Below are positions 34,443 through 43,880 of a stretch of DNA of 64,000 bases, piece by piece. The DNA lies in the NCBI RefSeq assembly GCF_000430845.1, contig NZ_AUMU01000007.1:62001-126000 (forward strand). The letters are read 5' to 3'. Position 1 is the stretch's first letter, and every line of letters begins with the position of its first letter. The position numbers were made by a program, and so were the translations under genes. Origin of the DNA: Chryseobacterium gregarium DSM 19109. Lineage in GTDB: Bacteria; Bacteroidota; Bacteroidia; Flavobacteriales; Weeksellaceae. The notes beneath the pieces were generated by a model. It had not been told where the DNA came from, ran no database searches, and saw only the letters and a list, made by a program, of their open reading frames with translations.

Positions 34443-34946
34443 TTACAATTCAACTAAAAATTCCATTAGATAATCGTCCATTACAAAGCCATTTCCAATA
34501 TCCAATATCACTTCACCATACACTTTGAAACCCTGTAATTCATAAAATTTCCTGGCGCTGTTTATTTTATTGACATTCAGGATAATTTTTGTATCGCCCT
34601 TGTCTGACACCTTCATTTTCAAAAAATCAAGTGCTTTTTTTCCGAAACCTTTGCCTTTACTTTCAGGAACCAGATAAATCCTGTGAAGCTTTGTTGTTTT
34701 CTCTTCATATCCATGCTCATATCCGATAAATCCTTCGAAAGAGTTATTGTTTTCATCTTTGATCAGATAATAATAGTAATCAGGATGCTGTAAATGAGTG
34801 AGAATTTCTTCTGCCGAGTACATGGTGGTCAGCATAAATTCCATTTGCTCTATGGAAAGAATATCTGCATAAGCATTTTCCCAAGATCTCTTTGCCAGAT
34901 CCTGAATTAAGGGAATGTCTTTTTCTGTTGCTGTTATTAATTGCAT
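34443..34946 (-). CDS. GNAT family N-acetyltransferase
   Basis: The 167-residue protein has the GNAT fold: an N-terminal LITATEKDIPLIQDLAKRSWENAY segment, the central strand HRIYLVPESKGKGFGKKAL (acetyl-CoA pyrophosphate loop KGKGFG near residue 97) and LNVNKINSARKFYELQGF near residue 125. The substrate cannot be told. It stands alone between two terminators on the minus strand. Confidence 0.9.
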   Translation of the reverse strand: MQLITATEKDIPLIQDLAKRSWENAYADILSIEQMEFMLTTMYSAEEILTHLQHPDYYYYLIKDENNNSFEGFIGYEHGYEEKTTKLHRIYLVPESKGKGFGKKALDFLKMKVSDKGDTKIILNVNKINSARKFYELQGFKVYGEVILDIGNGFVMDDYLMEFLVEL

Positions 34947-35051
34947 TCTTTAAATCGTTTAATTTTAATACAAAGGTCGGTAAGATTTCTCTAGTATAAA
35001 ATAGTTTTACGCCTGCAAAGGCTTCCACAATAATAAAAATTCCAAATAAAA

Positions 35052-35079
35052 AAGGTAAAAGACTCACGTCTTTTACCTT
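35052..35079 (-). terminator. Terminator after dapA
   Basis: A perfect 12-base-pair stem (AAGGTAAAAGAC/GTCTTTTACCTT) has a four-base loop and is followed on the minus strand by a T-rich run. Confidence 0.8.
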
Positions 35080-35186
35080 AATGTATTTAGTAATTGCAAA
35101 ATCTATTTTGAAGTGAATAATCAATTCCAAAAGCTAATGTATGCATTCACAATTGGATGATTATTTTTTTAATTATTTTGATTTAA

Positions 35187-36065
35187 TTATTTTTCAATAT
35201 TTGCCATTTCAGTTTTAATCCTGTCATATAATCCCTCTGAAGCGGGAACTAAAGGAAGCCTTAAATAGTTTTTAATAATTCCTTTTTCTGCCAGAACCAC
35301 TTTGATGCCGCAAGGATTTCCTTCTGCAAATATCAATCTTGTAATTTCAACCAGTTTATTGTGAATCTCGTAAGCCTCTTTTATTTTCCCTTCAAAAGCC
35401 AGCTGAACCATGGTGGAGAATTCTTTCGGATATCCCTGGCCAATCACTGAAATAACCCCGTTGCCTCCGGCTAAAGTCACGGGAAGGGTAAATTCATCAT
35501 CACCGGAAACCAGTGAAAAGCCTTCAGGCTTCTTTCTTAAAATATCGAAATACTGAAGAATGTTCGGGGAAGCTTCCTTGATCAGGAATAAATTCGGGAA
35601 TTCTTTTGCCAGGCGCAACGTTGTTTCGGCTTCAACATTCTGTCCCGTTCTTGACGGAACATTGTAAATAATAATGTTTTTTCCTGTAGAAGCCAATGCT
35701 TTATAATGCTGGTAAAGCCCTTCCTGGTTAGGTTTATTGTAATAGGGAGATACGGAAAGCACGGCTTCAAAAGCGGTAAGATCTGTTTCTTCAATCTGTT
35801 TTTTAACGTCAAGGGTATTATTTCCGCCAATCCCCAATACAAGAGGCAGACGTTTATTATTCACCTTAATGATATGATCCACTATCTGTTTCTTTTCTTC
35901 ATCGGAAAGCGTTGCCGCTTCTGCGGTAGTTCCTAAAACAACTAAATAACTGGTTCCGTTTTCAATATTGTATTCCACAAGTTTTGTCAAACTATCGAAA
36001 TCTACGGATAAATCTTCATTAAAGGGTGTTACCAAGGCTACACCTACTCCTTTTAAAATGCTCAT
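35187..36065 (-). CDS. dapA: 4-hydroxy-tetrahydrodipicolinate synthase
   Basis: DapA condenses aspartate semialdehyde and pyruvate in the lysine/diaminopimelate pathway. The 292-residue TIM barrel shows GTTAEAATLS near residue 45, the Tyr in VSPYYNKPNQEGLYQHY near residue 107, the catalytic Tyr in IYNVPSRTG near residue 134 and the Schiff-base Lys in LIKEAS near residue 162. It is monocistronic and divergent from the 5'-nucleotidase pair. Confidence 0.96.
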   Translation of the reverse strand: MSILKGVGVALVTPFNEDLSVDFDSLTKLVEYNIENGTSYLVVLGTTAEAATLSDEEKKQIVDHIIKVNNKRLPLVLGIGGNNTLDVKKQIEETDLTAFEAVLSVSPYYNKPNQEGLYQHYKALASTGKNIIIYNVPSRTGQNVEAETTLRLAKEFPNLFLIKEASPNILQYFDILRKKPEGFSLVSGDDEFTLPVTLAGGNGVISVIGQGYPKEFSTMVQLAFEGKIKEAYEIHNKLVEITRLIFAEGNPCGIKVVLAEKGIIKNYLRLPLVPASEGLYDRIKTEMANIEK

Positions 36066-36256
36066 CTGTCAGAATTATTTTGTCAAATTTAATAATTTAG
36101 GATAAGAATTTATTATAAATAATAATGTTTTATTATACATATAATTATATTTGCATATACTAAAGATATTAAGAAATCGCTATTACTGAAATTGCTTATC
36201 AAGACACAGGAAAAATTGGTGATGATATAGCTTTTATAAAAAATAATTTGTTACAT

Positions 36257-37015
36257 ATGAAAAATAAATTCTTGTTATTAGGAATTTCACTGGCTGTTCT
36301 CTCTGCCTGCAAGACGGCTTCTTCGCTTCAGGTAGCAGATGTACAGACCCGGAAAAATATTTCTATTAATAATGAACTGAAGAATGATGAGGAGTTTGTA
36401 AAAGTGATCGAACCTTATAAGCAAAAGCTGGATAAAGAGATGAATCAGAAGATTTCCCATACGGATACAGATCTTACCAAGCAGGGGGACAACAGCAATC
36501 TTGGGAACCTTTTGGCAGATTACACCTTTGACGGAGCGGATCAATGGGCTAAAACCAATCTTCATAAAAATGTGGATGCCGCACTGATCAATATCGGAGG
36601 GATCCGTACCACCATCGGCAAAGGAGATATCTTACTTAAAAGTGTCTTCGAAGTGATGCCTTTTGAAAATGAGGTGATTATTGTGAAAATGAAAGGTTCA
36701 GATCTGCAGGGGCTTTTTGATTATTATGCAAAAACACAGGTGAATAACCCGGTTTCTCATTTGTATATCGAAACCGATAACGGACAGTTGACCAAAACTT
36801 TAATTAACGGCAACGCGGTAAATCCGGCCCAGGATTACTATATTGCCACATCTGATTACTTAGCTTTGGGCGGCGACAATATGAAGTTTTTCGCCAAAGG
36901 AGAAGCTATTCCCACAGGAATCAAATTAAGAGATCTTTTCATTGAATATTTCAAAAAAACTCCTGAAGTAACAGCTAATACAGATATTCGTTTAAATTTT
37001 ACCGGTAAGAAGTGA
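36257..37015 (+). CDS. 5'-nucleotidase C-terminal domain lipoprotein
   Basis: The protein starts at the ATG at 36257 (MKNKFLLLGISLAVLSACKT); the frame's earlier TTG at 36248 is not needed. Lipobox LSAC makes it a lipoprotein. The mature part is only the substrate-binding domain of UshA-type 5'-nucleotidases: GNLLADYTFDGAD, VDAALINIGGIRTTIGKGDI, FEVMPFENEVIIVKMKG, and YIATSDYLALGGDNMKFF. Its stop overlaps the ATG of the metallophosphatase gene by one base (TGATG), so the two halves of the enzyme are separate, coupled genes in reversed domain order. A TATATTTG -7 element lies at 36146-36153. Confidence 0.88.
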   Translation: MKNKFLLLGISLAVLSACKTASSLQVADVQTRKNISINNELKNDEEFVKVIEPYKQKLDKEMNQKISHTDTDLTKQGDNSNLGNLLADYTFDGADQWAKTNLHKNVDAALINIGGIRTTIGKGDILLKSVFEVMPFENEVIIVKMKGSDLQGLFDYYAKTQVNNPVSHLYIETDNGQLTKTLINGNAVNPAQDYYIATSDYLALGGDNMKFFAKGEAIPTGIKLRDLFIEYFKKTPEVTANTDIRLNFTGKK

Positions 37016-37965
37016 TGGATAGAAAAAGTTTTTTAAAAGCAATAGGCGGCGGAACTCTGGCCATGGCCCTGGCTCCGAATTTGATGATGGCGGAAGAATT
37101 GAAAATTCCTGGTGTAAAATCTGCAAACCGGCTGACTATTCTTCATACCAATGACCAGCACAGCAGGATAGAGCCTTTTGATGCAAGTTATACCAAAAAT
37201 CCTAATCAGGGAGGCTTCGCAAGGAGAGCAGGCCTGATTCAGCAAATCAGAAATCAGGAAAACAATGTCCTGCTTCTTGATTCAGGAGATATTTTCCAGG
37301 GAACCCCTTACTTTAATTTTTTCGGAGGCGAGCTGGAGTTTAGATTAATGTCTATGATGAAGTACGATGCTTCTACCATGGGGAATCATGACTTTGACAA
37401 TGGCCTGGATGGATTCTTAAAAGTATTGCCCAATGCGAAATTCCCTTTTATCTGTTCGAATTACAACTTTAAGAATACCGTTCTTGACGGAAAAACATCT
37501 CCATACAAGATTTTCAATAAAAACGGAATTAAAGTAGGGCTTTTCGGAGTGGGGATTCAGTTAGACGGATTGGTTGGTAAAAAGCAATATGGAGAAACGG
37601 TCTATTCAGATCCGGTTGAGGTTGCCCAACATTACTCAAGCTTTCTGAAAAATGATCAGAAATGTGATCTTGTGATCTGCCTCTCACATATCGGCTACGA
37701 TTACACAGACGAACCGAATAAAATCTGTGATAAAATCCTGGCTTCCCAAACAGAAAATATTGATCTTATCCTGGGAGGCCATACGCATACGTTCTTGCCG
37801 GAGCCTCAGAATTTCACAAACAGACAGGGCAAAAATGTACTGGTCAACCAGGTAGGCTGGGCCGGACTTCTTCTAGGCAGAATAGACTTCTTCTTTGATA
37901 CAGATAAAAATATAAAACACATTTCCTGGAATAATCAGGTCATTGACAGCAGCATAATAGCATAA
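37015..37965 (+). CDS. Exported metallophosphatase (5'-nucleotidase N-terminal domain)
   Basis: The 316-residue protein has a leader with RKSFLKAIGGGTLAMALAP, resembling a Tat signal but with Arg-Lys in place of Arg-Arg. The calcineurin-like domain has the metal motifs LHTNDQHSR near residue 40, DSGDIFQG near residue 84, MGNHDFDNG near residue 118, CLSHIGYD and LGGHTHTF. The nucleotide-binding C-terminal half is encoded by the preceding gene. Together they would hydrolyse nucleotides or other phosphomonoesters in the periplasm. porZ follows two bases after its stop. Confidence 0.9.
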   Translation: MDRKSFLKAIGGGTLAMALAPNLMMAEELKIPGVKSANRLTILHTNDQHSRIEPFDASYTKNPNQGGFARRAGLIQQIRNQENNVLLLDSGDIFQGTPYFNFFGGELEFRLMSMMKYDASTMGNHDFDNGLDGFLKVLPNAKFPFICSNYNFKNTVLDGKTSPYKIFNKNGIKVGLFGVGIQLDGLVGKKQYGETVYSDPVEVAQHYSSFLKNDQKCDLVICLSHIGYDYTDEPNKICDKILASQTENIDLILGGHTHTFLPEPQNFTNRQGKNVLVNQVGWAGLLLGRIDFFFDTDKNIKHISWNNQVIDSSIIA

Positions 37966-37967
37966 GC

Positions 37968-40253
37968 ATGAAAAAACTCTCTTTAATTTCTCTTGGTATT
38001 CTGGCATCTCTGCCGTTGGCAAATGCACAGACTATTTCTTCAAAAAAATGGGCAGACCTGTTTTCTTACAATAACGTTCTGGCCATGAAGGAGGATAATG
38101 GAAAACTCGTTGCAGCAGCAGAAAACGGAATCTTCTATTATACTATTTCAACCGGCGAAATTACCAAGCTTTCAAAGGCCAACGGCCTGCATGAAGTAAA
38201 AATTTCAGCTTTTGATTACAATTCCCAGACGAAAGTTGCTTTAATCGGATACCAAAACGGATCTCTGGATGTGGTTTCTCCGGATGGAGTAAAATATGTA
38301 GTTGATATTCCGATTGCAACGGGATATAGCGGAAGTAAAAGCATCAATCATATTTCCATTACAGGAGACCTGGCTGTTATTTCCGCAGGCTACGGTGTTT
38401 CAATATTTGATCTGAAGAAAAAAGAATTTAAAGATTCAGCATTCTTTTTATCCGGCGGTGTCTATGAAGCAAGCAATGAAGCAACGATTTTCGGGAATAA
38501 AGTCTATGCGGTAACCAATACCGGATTGAAAAGCCATGAAATGAATACTACTTTCCCGGTATTCACAACATGGACGACTGACATGGCGGGCTCTTTCAAA
38601 CATATTGATTCGGAAGGTGTGTTAAGCTTTTCTTCAGCGACCACAGGATATGTTTACAACGGCGGAACTCCGGCAGCTCTTTCACAGAACTTCAGCAATG
38701 TCCGTGACATCGTGGTAAATACCAATAATATTATTGTAACGGATCTGAACAGGGTGTATACATTCAATACGAACGGCAACTTCAACAATACGGTCAGTTT
38801 CGGAGAAGACTGCAATACGGCTACTACGGTCGGAAGCAGTGTGTACGGAGGAACGGTTCTGTCAGGGATAAAAAATGAAAGCAGCAATTCTTTCAAGCCG
38901 GATGGCCCTTATTTAAACTATGCGTATAAGATCAGTCTGTACGGTGAAAATCAGATCCTGGTTTCTACCGGAAGAAGAGAGGGAAGGTTCAATACAGGCG
39001 TTATAAATCCCAAAAATCCGGGATTCTATTATTTTAACGGAATGGAATGGATTTATCCTTCCTATTTTATTGGAAACACCACAAGATTTAATGTACTGGA
39101 TGTAGTTTCTGATCCGGTGAATGCCGATGATGTTTTTTTTACAAACTATACTACTGCAGGCGGACGTGGTGTTTATAAAATGAAGTACAATTCTGGCAGT
39201 AAAGATTTTACATTTACTAAAAATTACAATCTTGGTACCAATGATATTACCGCAAGGCGGGCTGTAGGTCTTACATTTGATGATTCAAATAATTTATTTG
39301 TGACGATTGCTTTTTCGAATGACGGAACAGCATTCGGACCGTTTACAGCTATCGGTGCCTATGACAGAGCTACTGATGATTTTCTGATAAAAAATACAAA
39401 CCAGAATTTAGGGGCGGCACAAAAAGCACTCTATTATGAAGGATTACTTTGGATTCCTACTCCGAGAGTAAATAACTTTATAGCCTATGATGCGAACAAG
39501 ACCGTAAATACTTCTGATGATAAAGAATATATTCTAACCCAGGCCAATGGTTTTGCTTCAAACTCCGGAGGAACAATTTCGGTAGCCATTGATAAATCAG
39601 GAGATGCATGGATCGGCGGAGATGTCGGTTTAAGGGTTTTACCCAATGCGGTTTCAGCCGTAAAGAGCCCAGCTACCGCAACTGTTGAGCCTATCATTAT
39701 CGAACAAAACGGCCTTGGCGAAGAACTTTTCAGAGATTCCCAGATTCTTCAGATTGAAGTAGATGCAGGAGATCATAAATGGGTTTCTGTAGACGGCGGC
39801 GGCGTGTACTATGTATCTGCCGACGGACAACAGACTATTAAACATTTTACGAAAGAAAATTCCCCGCTTCCTACCAATTCGATTACGGATATCAAAGTGG
39901 ACAGAAAAACCGGAAAGGTATACTTCGTTTCTTATGACGGAATTGTAACCTATCAGGGGGATGTTGCTGATGTTACTTCAGATTTCGGTAATGTTCTGGT
40001 GTACCCGAACCCTGTAGTATACAATAATTTCAAAGGGAAAGTAACCATCAAAGGATTAGCAGAAGTGACCAATATCAGAATTGCTGATACAGCCGGGAAT
40101 GTAATACACTCTGCAGTGGCAAGAGGGGGTTACTATGAATGGGATCTTAATAATCAAAGAGGCTCGAGAGTGGCTTCAGGAGTGTATTTTGTACTCATGA
40201 CTAATGAAGACGGATCTGATAAAGCAACGGCTAAGATTGCGGTAGTCAATTAA
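37968..40253 (+). CDS. porZ: T9SS attachment-complex protein PorZ
   Basis: The 761-residue protein has a signal peptide (MKKLSLISLGILASLPLANAQ), two beta-propeller-like domains (NNVLAMKEDNGKLVAAAENGIFYY at the start, DNITDIKVDRKTGKVYF-type blades later) and a C-terminal type A sorting domain (VLVYPNPV... ASGVYFVLMTNEDG... KIAVVN). This composition, and its position directly before recO, fit PorZ, the surface protein of the T9SS attachment complex that delivers anionic LPS to the sortase. Its stop overlaps the recO ATG by one base. Confidence 0.85.
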   Translation: MKKLSLISLGILASLPLANAQTISSKKWADLFSYNNVLAMKEDNGKLVAAAENGIFYYTISTGEITKLSKANGLHEVKISAFDYNSQTKVALIGYQNGSLDVVSPDGVKYVVDIPIATGYSGSKSINHISITGDLAVISAGYGVSIFDLKKKEFKDSAFFLSGGVYEASNEATIFGNKVYAVTNTGLKSHEMNTTFPVFTTWTTDMAGSFKHIDSEGVLSFSSATTGYVYNGGTPAALSQNFSNVRDIVVNTNNIIVTDLNRVYTFNTNGNFNNTVSFGEDCNTATTVGSSVYGGTVLSGIKNESSNSFKPDGPYLNYAYKISLYGENQILVSTGRREGRFNTGVINPKNPGFYYFNGMEWIYPSYFIGNTTRFNVLDVVSDPVNADDVFFTNYTTAGGRGVYKMKYNSGSKDFTFTKNYNLGTNDITARRAVGLTFDDSNNLFVTIAFSNDGTAFGPFTAIGAYDRATDDFLIKNTNQNLGAAQKALYYEGLLWIPTPRVNNFIAYDANKTVNTSDDKEYILTQANGFASNSGGTISVAIDKSGDAWIGGDVGLRVLPNAVSAVKSPATATVEPIIIEQNGLGEELFRDSQILQIEVDAGDHKWVSVDGGGVYYVSADGQQTIKHFTKENSPLPTNSITDIKVDRKTGKVYFVSYDGIVTYQGDVADVTSDFGNVLVYPNPVVYNNFKGKVTIKGLAEVTNIRIADTAGNVIHSAVARGGYYEWDLNNQRGSRVASGVYFVLMTNEDGSDKATAKIAVVN

Positions 40254-40939
40254 TGAATTCACAAAACGGTTTTTTACTGTCCTACATAAAATATGGTGAA
40301 AATGACGCGGTTCTGCATTGTTTTACAGAAGAAGACGGTTTCCAGTCTTACTTTTTAAAAGGAATCTATACAAAAAAAAATAAGAAAAAAGCCCTGCTCC
40401 TGCCATTAGGCCATTTGAGTTTTTCTCTGCTTCCGGTAAAAGGAAACGGCATACAGACCATCTCAAAATTTGAGCTGGTAAAAAGCAATGATATTTACAC
40501 AGATATAAGATGCAGCACCGTCGTATTCTTTATTTCAGATTTTTTAAATCAGAATTTAAGGCATGAAAATAAAAATCACAATATTTTCTTCAGTATTAAT
40601 GAGTTTATTGATGAACTGGAAAACCGGAATTATCAGTCGCATTACATTTTTCTCATTAAGATTTTAAAAATCCAGGGGGTTGCACCTCTGCTGAATCCCG
40701 GGAATTTCCTTGACCCTGAAACCGGAACGTTTACTGCTCAACCTATGCACCAGTTGTTCGGAGAAGCTATTTCTGCAGTATGGAAAATGATTCTTTCCAG
40801 CACAGACCCTTATCGCATCAAAATCCCGTCGGCTTACAGAAAAGATTTTTTAGACAGCCTTCTGGTGTATTATCATTATCATATCACGGATTTCCAGACA
40901 CCGCTCTCGCTGGAAGTAATCCAGCAGATATTTGATTAA
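40253..40939 (+). CDS. recO: DNA repair protein RecO
   Basis: RecO loads RecA onto SSB-coated single-stranded DNA. The 228-residue protein has the N-terminal OB-fold (GFLLSYIKYGENDAVLHCFTEEDG) with a basic KNKKKALLLPLGHLSF strand and the helical C-terminal domain ending in EVIQQIF. The zinc-finger cysteines seen in some RecO proteins are absent. The ATG shares one base with the porZ stop, so translation is coupled. Confidence 0.92.
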   Translation: MNSQNGFLLSYIKYGENDAVLHCFTEEDGFQSYFLKGIYTKKNKKKALLLPLGHLSFSLLPVKGNGIQTISKFELVKSNDIYTDIRCSTVVFFISDFLNQNLRHENKNHNIFFSINEFIDELENRNYQSHYIFLIKILKIQGVAPLLNPGNFLDPETGTFTAQPMHQLFGEAISAVWKMILSSTDPYRIKIPSAYRKDFLDSLLVYYHYHITDFQTPLSLEVIQQIFD

Positions 40940-41063
40940 ATCGAATTATTAAGGTTTCAATGCTGAATTTAAACAGGTCTAAACTTTAATTAAAAATCAT
41001 ACTTAAAAATCAGAAAGAATTAAAAGTCTCCGGTTGATGTTCAGCCATATTTTGACCTTATGA

Positions 41064-43718
41064 TCATTTCGCATCATTTGGTAATTCCGTTTCCGATTCT
41101 GCAATTTTCTTTTTTGAAAACCGGGGCATCAGGATTTTAGTGATCAGGCCGGTCCATCCCGTCTGGTGGGAAGCCCCTACTCCACGGCCGTTGTCCCCGT
41201 GAAAATATTCATAAAACAGGATATAGTCTTTAAAATCGGGATCGGTCTGAAATCTCGGGTATTGTCCGTTGAAAGGGCGGTTTCCGTTTTCATCTTTTAA
41301 AAATAAATTTGAAAGCCGTTTACTCAAAGCATCGGCAATCTCATCTAAGTTCAGATACTTTCCGCTTCCTGTAGGATATTCTACCAGAAAATCGGGACTG
41401 TAATAAAAGAAAAAACGCTGCAGGCTTTCAATAATTAAAAAATTAATCGGAAACCAGACCGGGCCGCGCCAGTTACTGTTCCCTCCGAAAAGCGAACTGT
41501 CGCTTTCTGCAGGAGTATACTTAACAGTATAATCGGTTCCGTTTAATTGCAAAGTATAAGGATTCTTTTCATATTCCTTCGATAAGGCACGAACCCCAAA
41601 GTCGCTTAAAAATTCTTCAGGATTCAGCATCCTGTGCAGCAGCCTTTTCAACCGGTGTCCTCTGAGAAGCGAAAGCAGATGCTTGGAATCCTGTCCTTTT
41701 ACTTCCCAATGGGAAACCAAAGCGGCGAGTTCCGGCTTGTTTTCCAGTACCCACTGCATCCTTTTTTTAAAATTCGGGAGATTCTCAATCATGGCATCAT
41801 CGATTACCTCAACCGCGAACATCGGGATTAGACCAACAATCGTCCTTAATTTCAGATACATATGATTACCGTCTCTTGAAGAAATCGCATCATAGAAAAA
41901 CTCGTCCTGCCCATCCCACAAGCTAAAGCATTCTTCACCCATATTGTCCAGAGAGTTTGCAATGGAAAGAAAATGTTCGAAGAACTTGATGGCCATCTCT
42001 TCATATACCTTATTATACAGGGCCAGTTCAAGGGCGATTCTCATCATATTTAAGGCAAACATCGCCATCCAGCTTGTCCCGTCAGACTGTTCAAGATGTT
42101 CGCCGTTAGGCAGTTCCACGTTACGGTCAAAAGCACCGATATTATCCAGTCCGAGAAAGCCGCCTTCAAAAATATTATTCCCGTTGCTGTCTTTTTTATT
42201 GACCCACCATGTGAAATTTATCAGCAGTTTCTGGAATGCACTTTCCAGGAATTCTATATCCGGTTCATCTTTTAGATATTCATCAATTTTGAAAACCCGG
42301 AAGACTGACCAGGCATGAACCGGAGGATTTACGTCACTCAGATCCCACTCATAAGCTGGAAGCTGCCCGTTCGGATGCATATACCATTCGAAAAGAAAGA
42401 GTTTCAGCTGATGTTTTGCAAAATCAGGGTCAATCAGTGCGAAACTGATCGCATGAAAAGCAAGATCCCAGGTAGCATACCAGGGATATTCCCATTTATC
42501 CGGCATTGAAATAATATGCTCATTGTTAAGGTGCTTCCATCCGGAATTCCGGATTTTCTCACGTGACTTTGGCGGAGGCATCTGTGCCGGATCGCCTTTC
42601 AGCCATTTTTCAACATTATAATGGTAAAACATTTTGTTCCAGAGCATCCCTGCAAAAGCCTGGCGCTGAACCATTTTTTCATCATCCGTTTCTATGCCGT
42701 CCTGAATTTCCTCATAAAACTCATCCGTTTCCTGTTTTCTGACTTCAAAAATATTTTCAAAGTCATTGAAAGGCTGTAACAGGTCTTGGTCCGAAATCCT
42801 GAATTCAAAAATTTTTGTTTGTTCCGGCTGAAATATCTCTTCTAATAAAAATGATGCTTTGGTTCCTGTATTATACGGATTGACTGCCTGGGTATTCCCG
42901 TTAATGATACAGTCATTGATGCCGTCTTTGCTGTACGTTGTTGCATTGGGGCATTGGTACAGGTACTCATTATTCGTTTCATTATCACAAAAAAGAACCC
43001 TTCCCGATTGACGGGCATAGATATTTTTAACCTCCAGATCTTTATGGCTGACGCTAATCCTATCCGGACTTTCGGAATTCATCTGCGGCCTGTACGAATC
43101 ATATCCCCAGTTCCAGGTATTTCTGAACCAGACGGTGGGCAAAATGGTCAGCGGGGCTTCTTTTCCAGATTTATTGACAATGGTGAGTTTAACCAGTATA
43201 TCATTCTGACTTTCTTTTGCATATTCTATGAAAATATCAAAATATTCATTCTGATCAAAAATTCCGGTATCGATAAGTTCGTATTCAGGATCCTGCTTGG
43301 TTCTTTCAGCATTGGTATTGATCAGATCTTCATAAGGAAAAGCGTTCTGAGGATATTTGTATAACATCTTCATATAAGAATGCGTTGGGGAAGAATCAAG
43401 ATAATAGAAATATTCCTTGACATCTTCACCGTGGTTGCCCTGCCCGTTGGAAAGACCGAAAAACCTTTCTTTGACCATTTTATCTTTTTTATTCCAGAAT
43501 CCAACGGAAAAAACCAGCTTCTGCAGGTCATCACAGATCCCACAGATCCCTTCTTCACCCCAACGGTAGGTCTTGGCTTCTGCCGTATCATGGTTGGTAT
43601 AGTTCCAGGCATCACCGTTCTCACTGTAATCTTCACGTACAAGCCCCCATTCCCTGTTGCTTACATAGGGTCCCCATTTTTTCCATGAAACATCTGCTAA
43701 CCGGTCTTTTTCTTTCAT
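41064..43718 (-). CDS. GH63-type glucosidase / glucosylglycerate-hydrolase-like protein
   Basis: The 884-residue cytoplasmic protein has the (alpha/alpha)6-barrel of glycoside hydrolase family 63: an N-terminal beta domain with NREWGLVREDYS, then FAGMLWNKMFYHYNVEKWL near residue 365, YPWYATWDLAFHA near residue 420 (general-acid Asp region), PAYEWDLSDVNPPVHAW near residue 455 and SNWRGPVWFPINFLI near residue 755. It probably removes glucose from a small alpha-glucoside; the substrate is open. The SDR gene lies 162 bases upstream on the same strand. A short overlapping frame with a strong ribosome site precedes the ATG. Confidence 0.9.
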   Translation of the reverse strand: MKEKDRLADVSWKKWGPYVSNREWGLVREDYSENGDAWNYTNHDTAEAKTYRWGEEGICGICDDLQKLVFSVGFWNKKDKMVKERFFGLSNGQGNHGEDVKEYFYYLDSSPTHSYMKMLYKYPQNAFPYEDLINTNAERTKQDPEYELIDTGIFDQNEYFDIFIEYAKESQNDILVKLTIVNKSGKEAPLTILPTVWFRNTWNWGYDSYRPQMNSESPDRISVSHKDLEVKNIYARQSGRVLFCDNETNNEYLYQCPNATTYSKDGINDCIINGNTQAVNPYNTGTKASFLLEEIFQPEQTKIFEFRISDQDLLQPFNDFENIFEVRKQETDEFYEEIQDGIETDDEKMVQRQAFAGMLWNKMFYHYNVEKWLKGDPAQMPPPKSREKIRNSGWKHLNNEHIISMPDKWEYPWYATWDLAFHAISFALIDPDFAKHQLKLFLFEWYMHPNGQLPAYEWDLSDVNPPVHAWSVFRVFKIDEYLKDEPDIEFLESAFQKLLINFTWWVNKKDSNGNNIFEGGFLGLDNIGAFDRNVELPNGEHLEQSDGTSWMAMFALNMMRIALELALYNKVYEEMAIKFFEHFLSIANSLDNMGEECFSLWDGQDEFFYDAISSRDGNHMYLKLRTIVGLIPMFAVEVIDDAMIENLPNFKKRMQWVLENKPELAALVSHWEVKGQDSKHLLSLLRGHRLKRLLHRMLNPEEFLSDFGVRALSKEYEKNPYTLQLNGTDYTVKYTPAESDSSLFGGNSNWRGPVWFPINFLIIESLQRFFFYYSPDFLVEYPTGSGKYLNLDEIADALSKRLSNLFLKDENGNRPFNGQYPRFQTDPDFKDYILFYEYFHGDNGRGVGASHQTGWTGLITKILMPRFSKKKIAESETELPNDAK

Positions 43719-43880
43719 AAATCTTTAAATAATATTGCTTCGTAAGCATCAAATGCCTCCTTTTCTTTTATTTACTCTCTGCGCCCCGGATTGAACGGCA
43801 TGTCTGAGCTCTTTTTGTAAGCTGCGGAAATGCCGGGCATAAAAAAGCGAGTAGTGAAAGCCGGAAATGTGCGCCCGAAT

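Noticed and set aside
34268-34453. 61-codon Tyr/Ile-rich minus frame downstream of the GNAT gene
   Set aside because: Low-complexity AT-rich translation overlapping a terminator; no sign of selection for a protein.
43719-43880. Open frame continuing about 50 codons past the SDR stop codon
   Set aside because: The SDR already ends with the family's normal C-terminus (DGGMTTFESF...), and the extension matches nothing I know.
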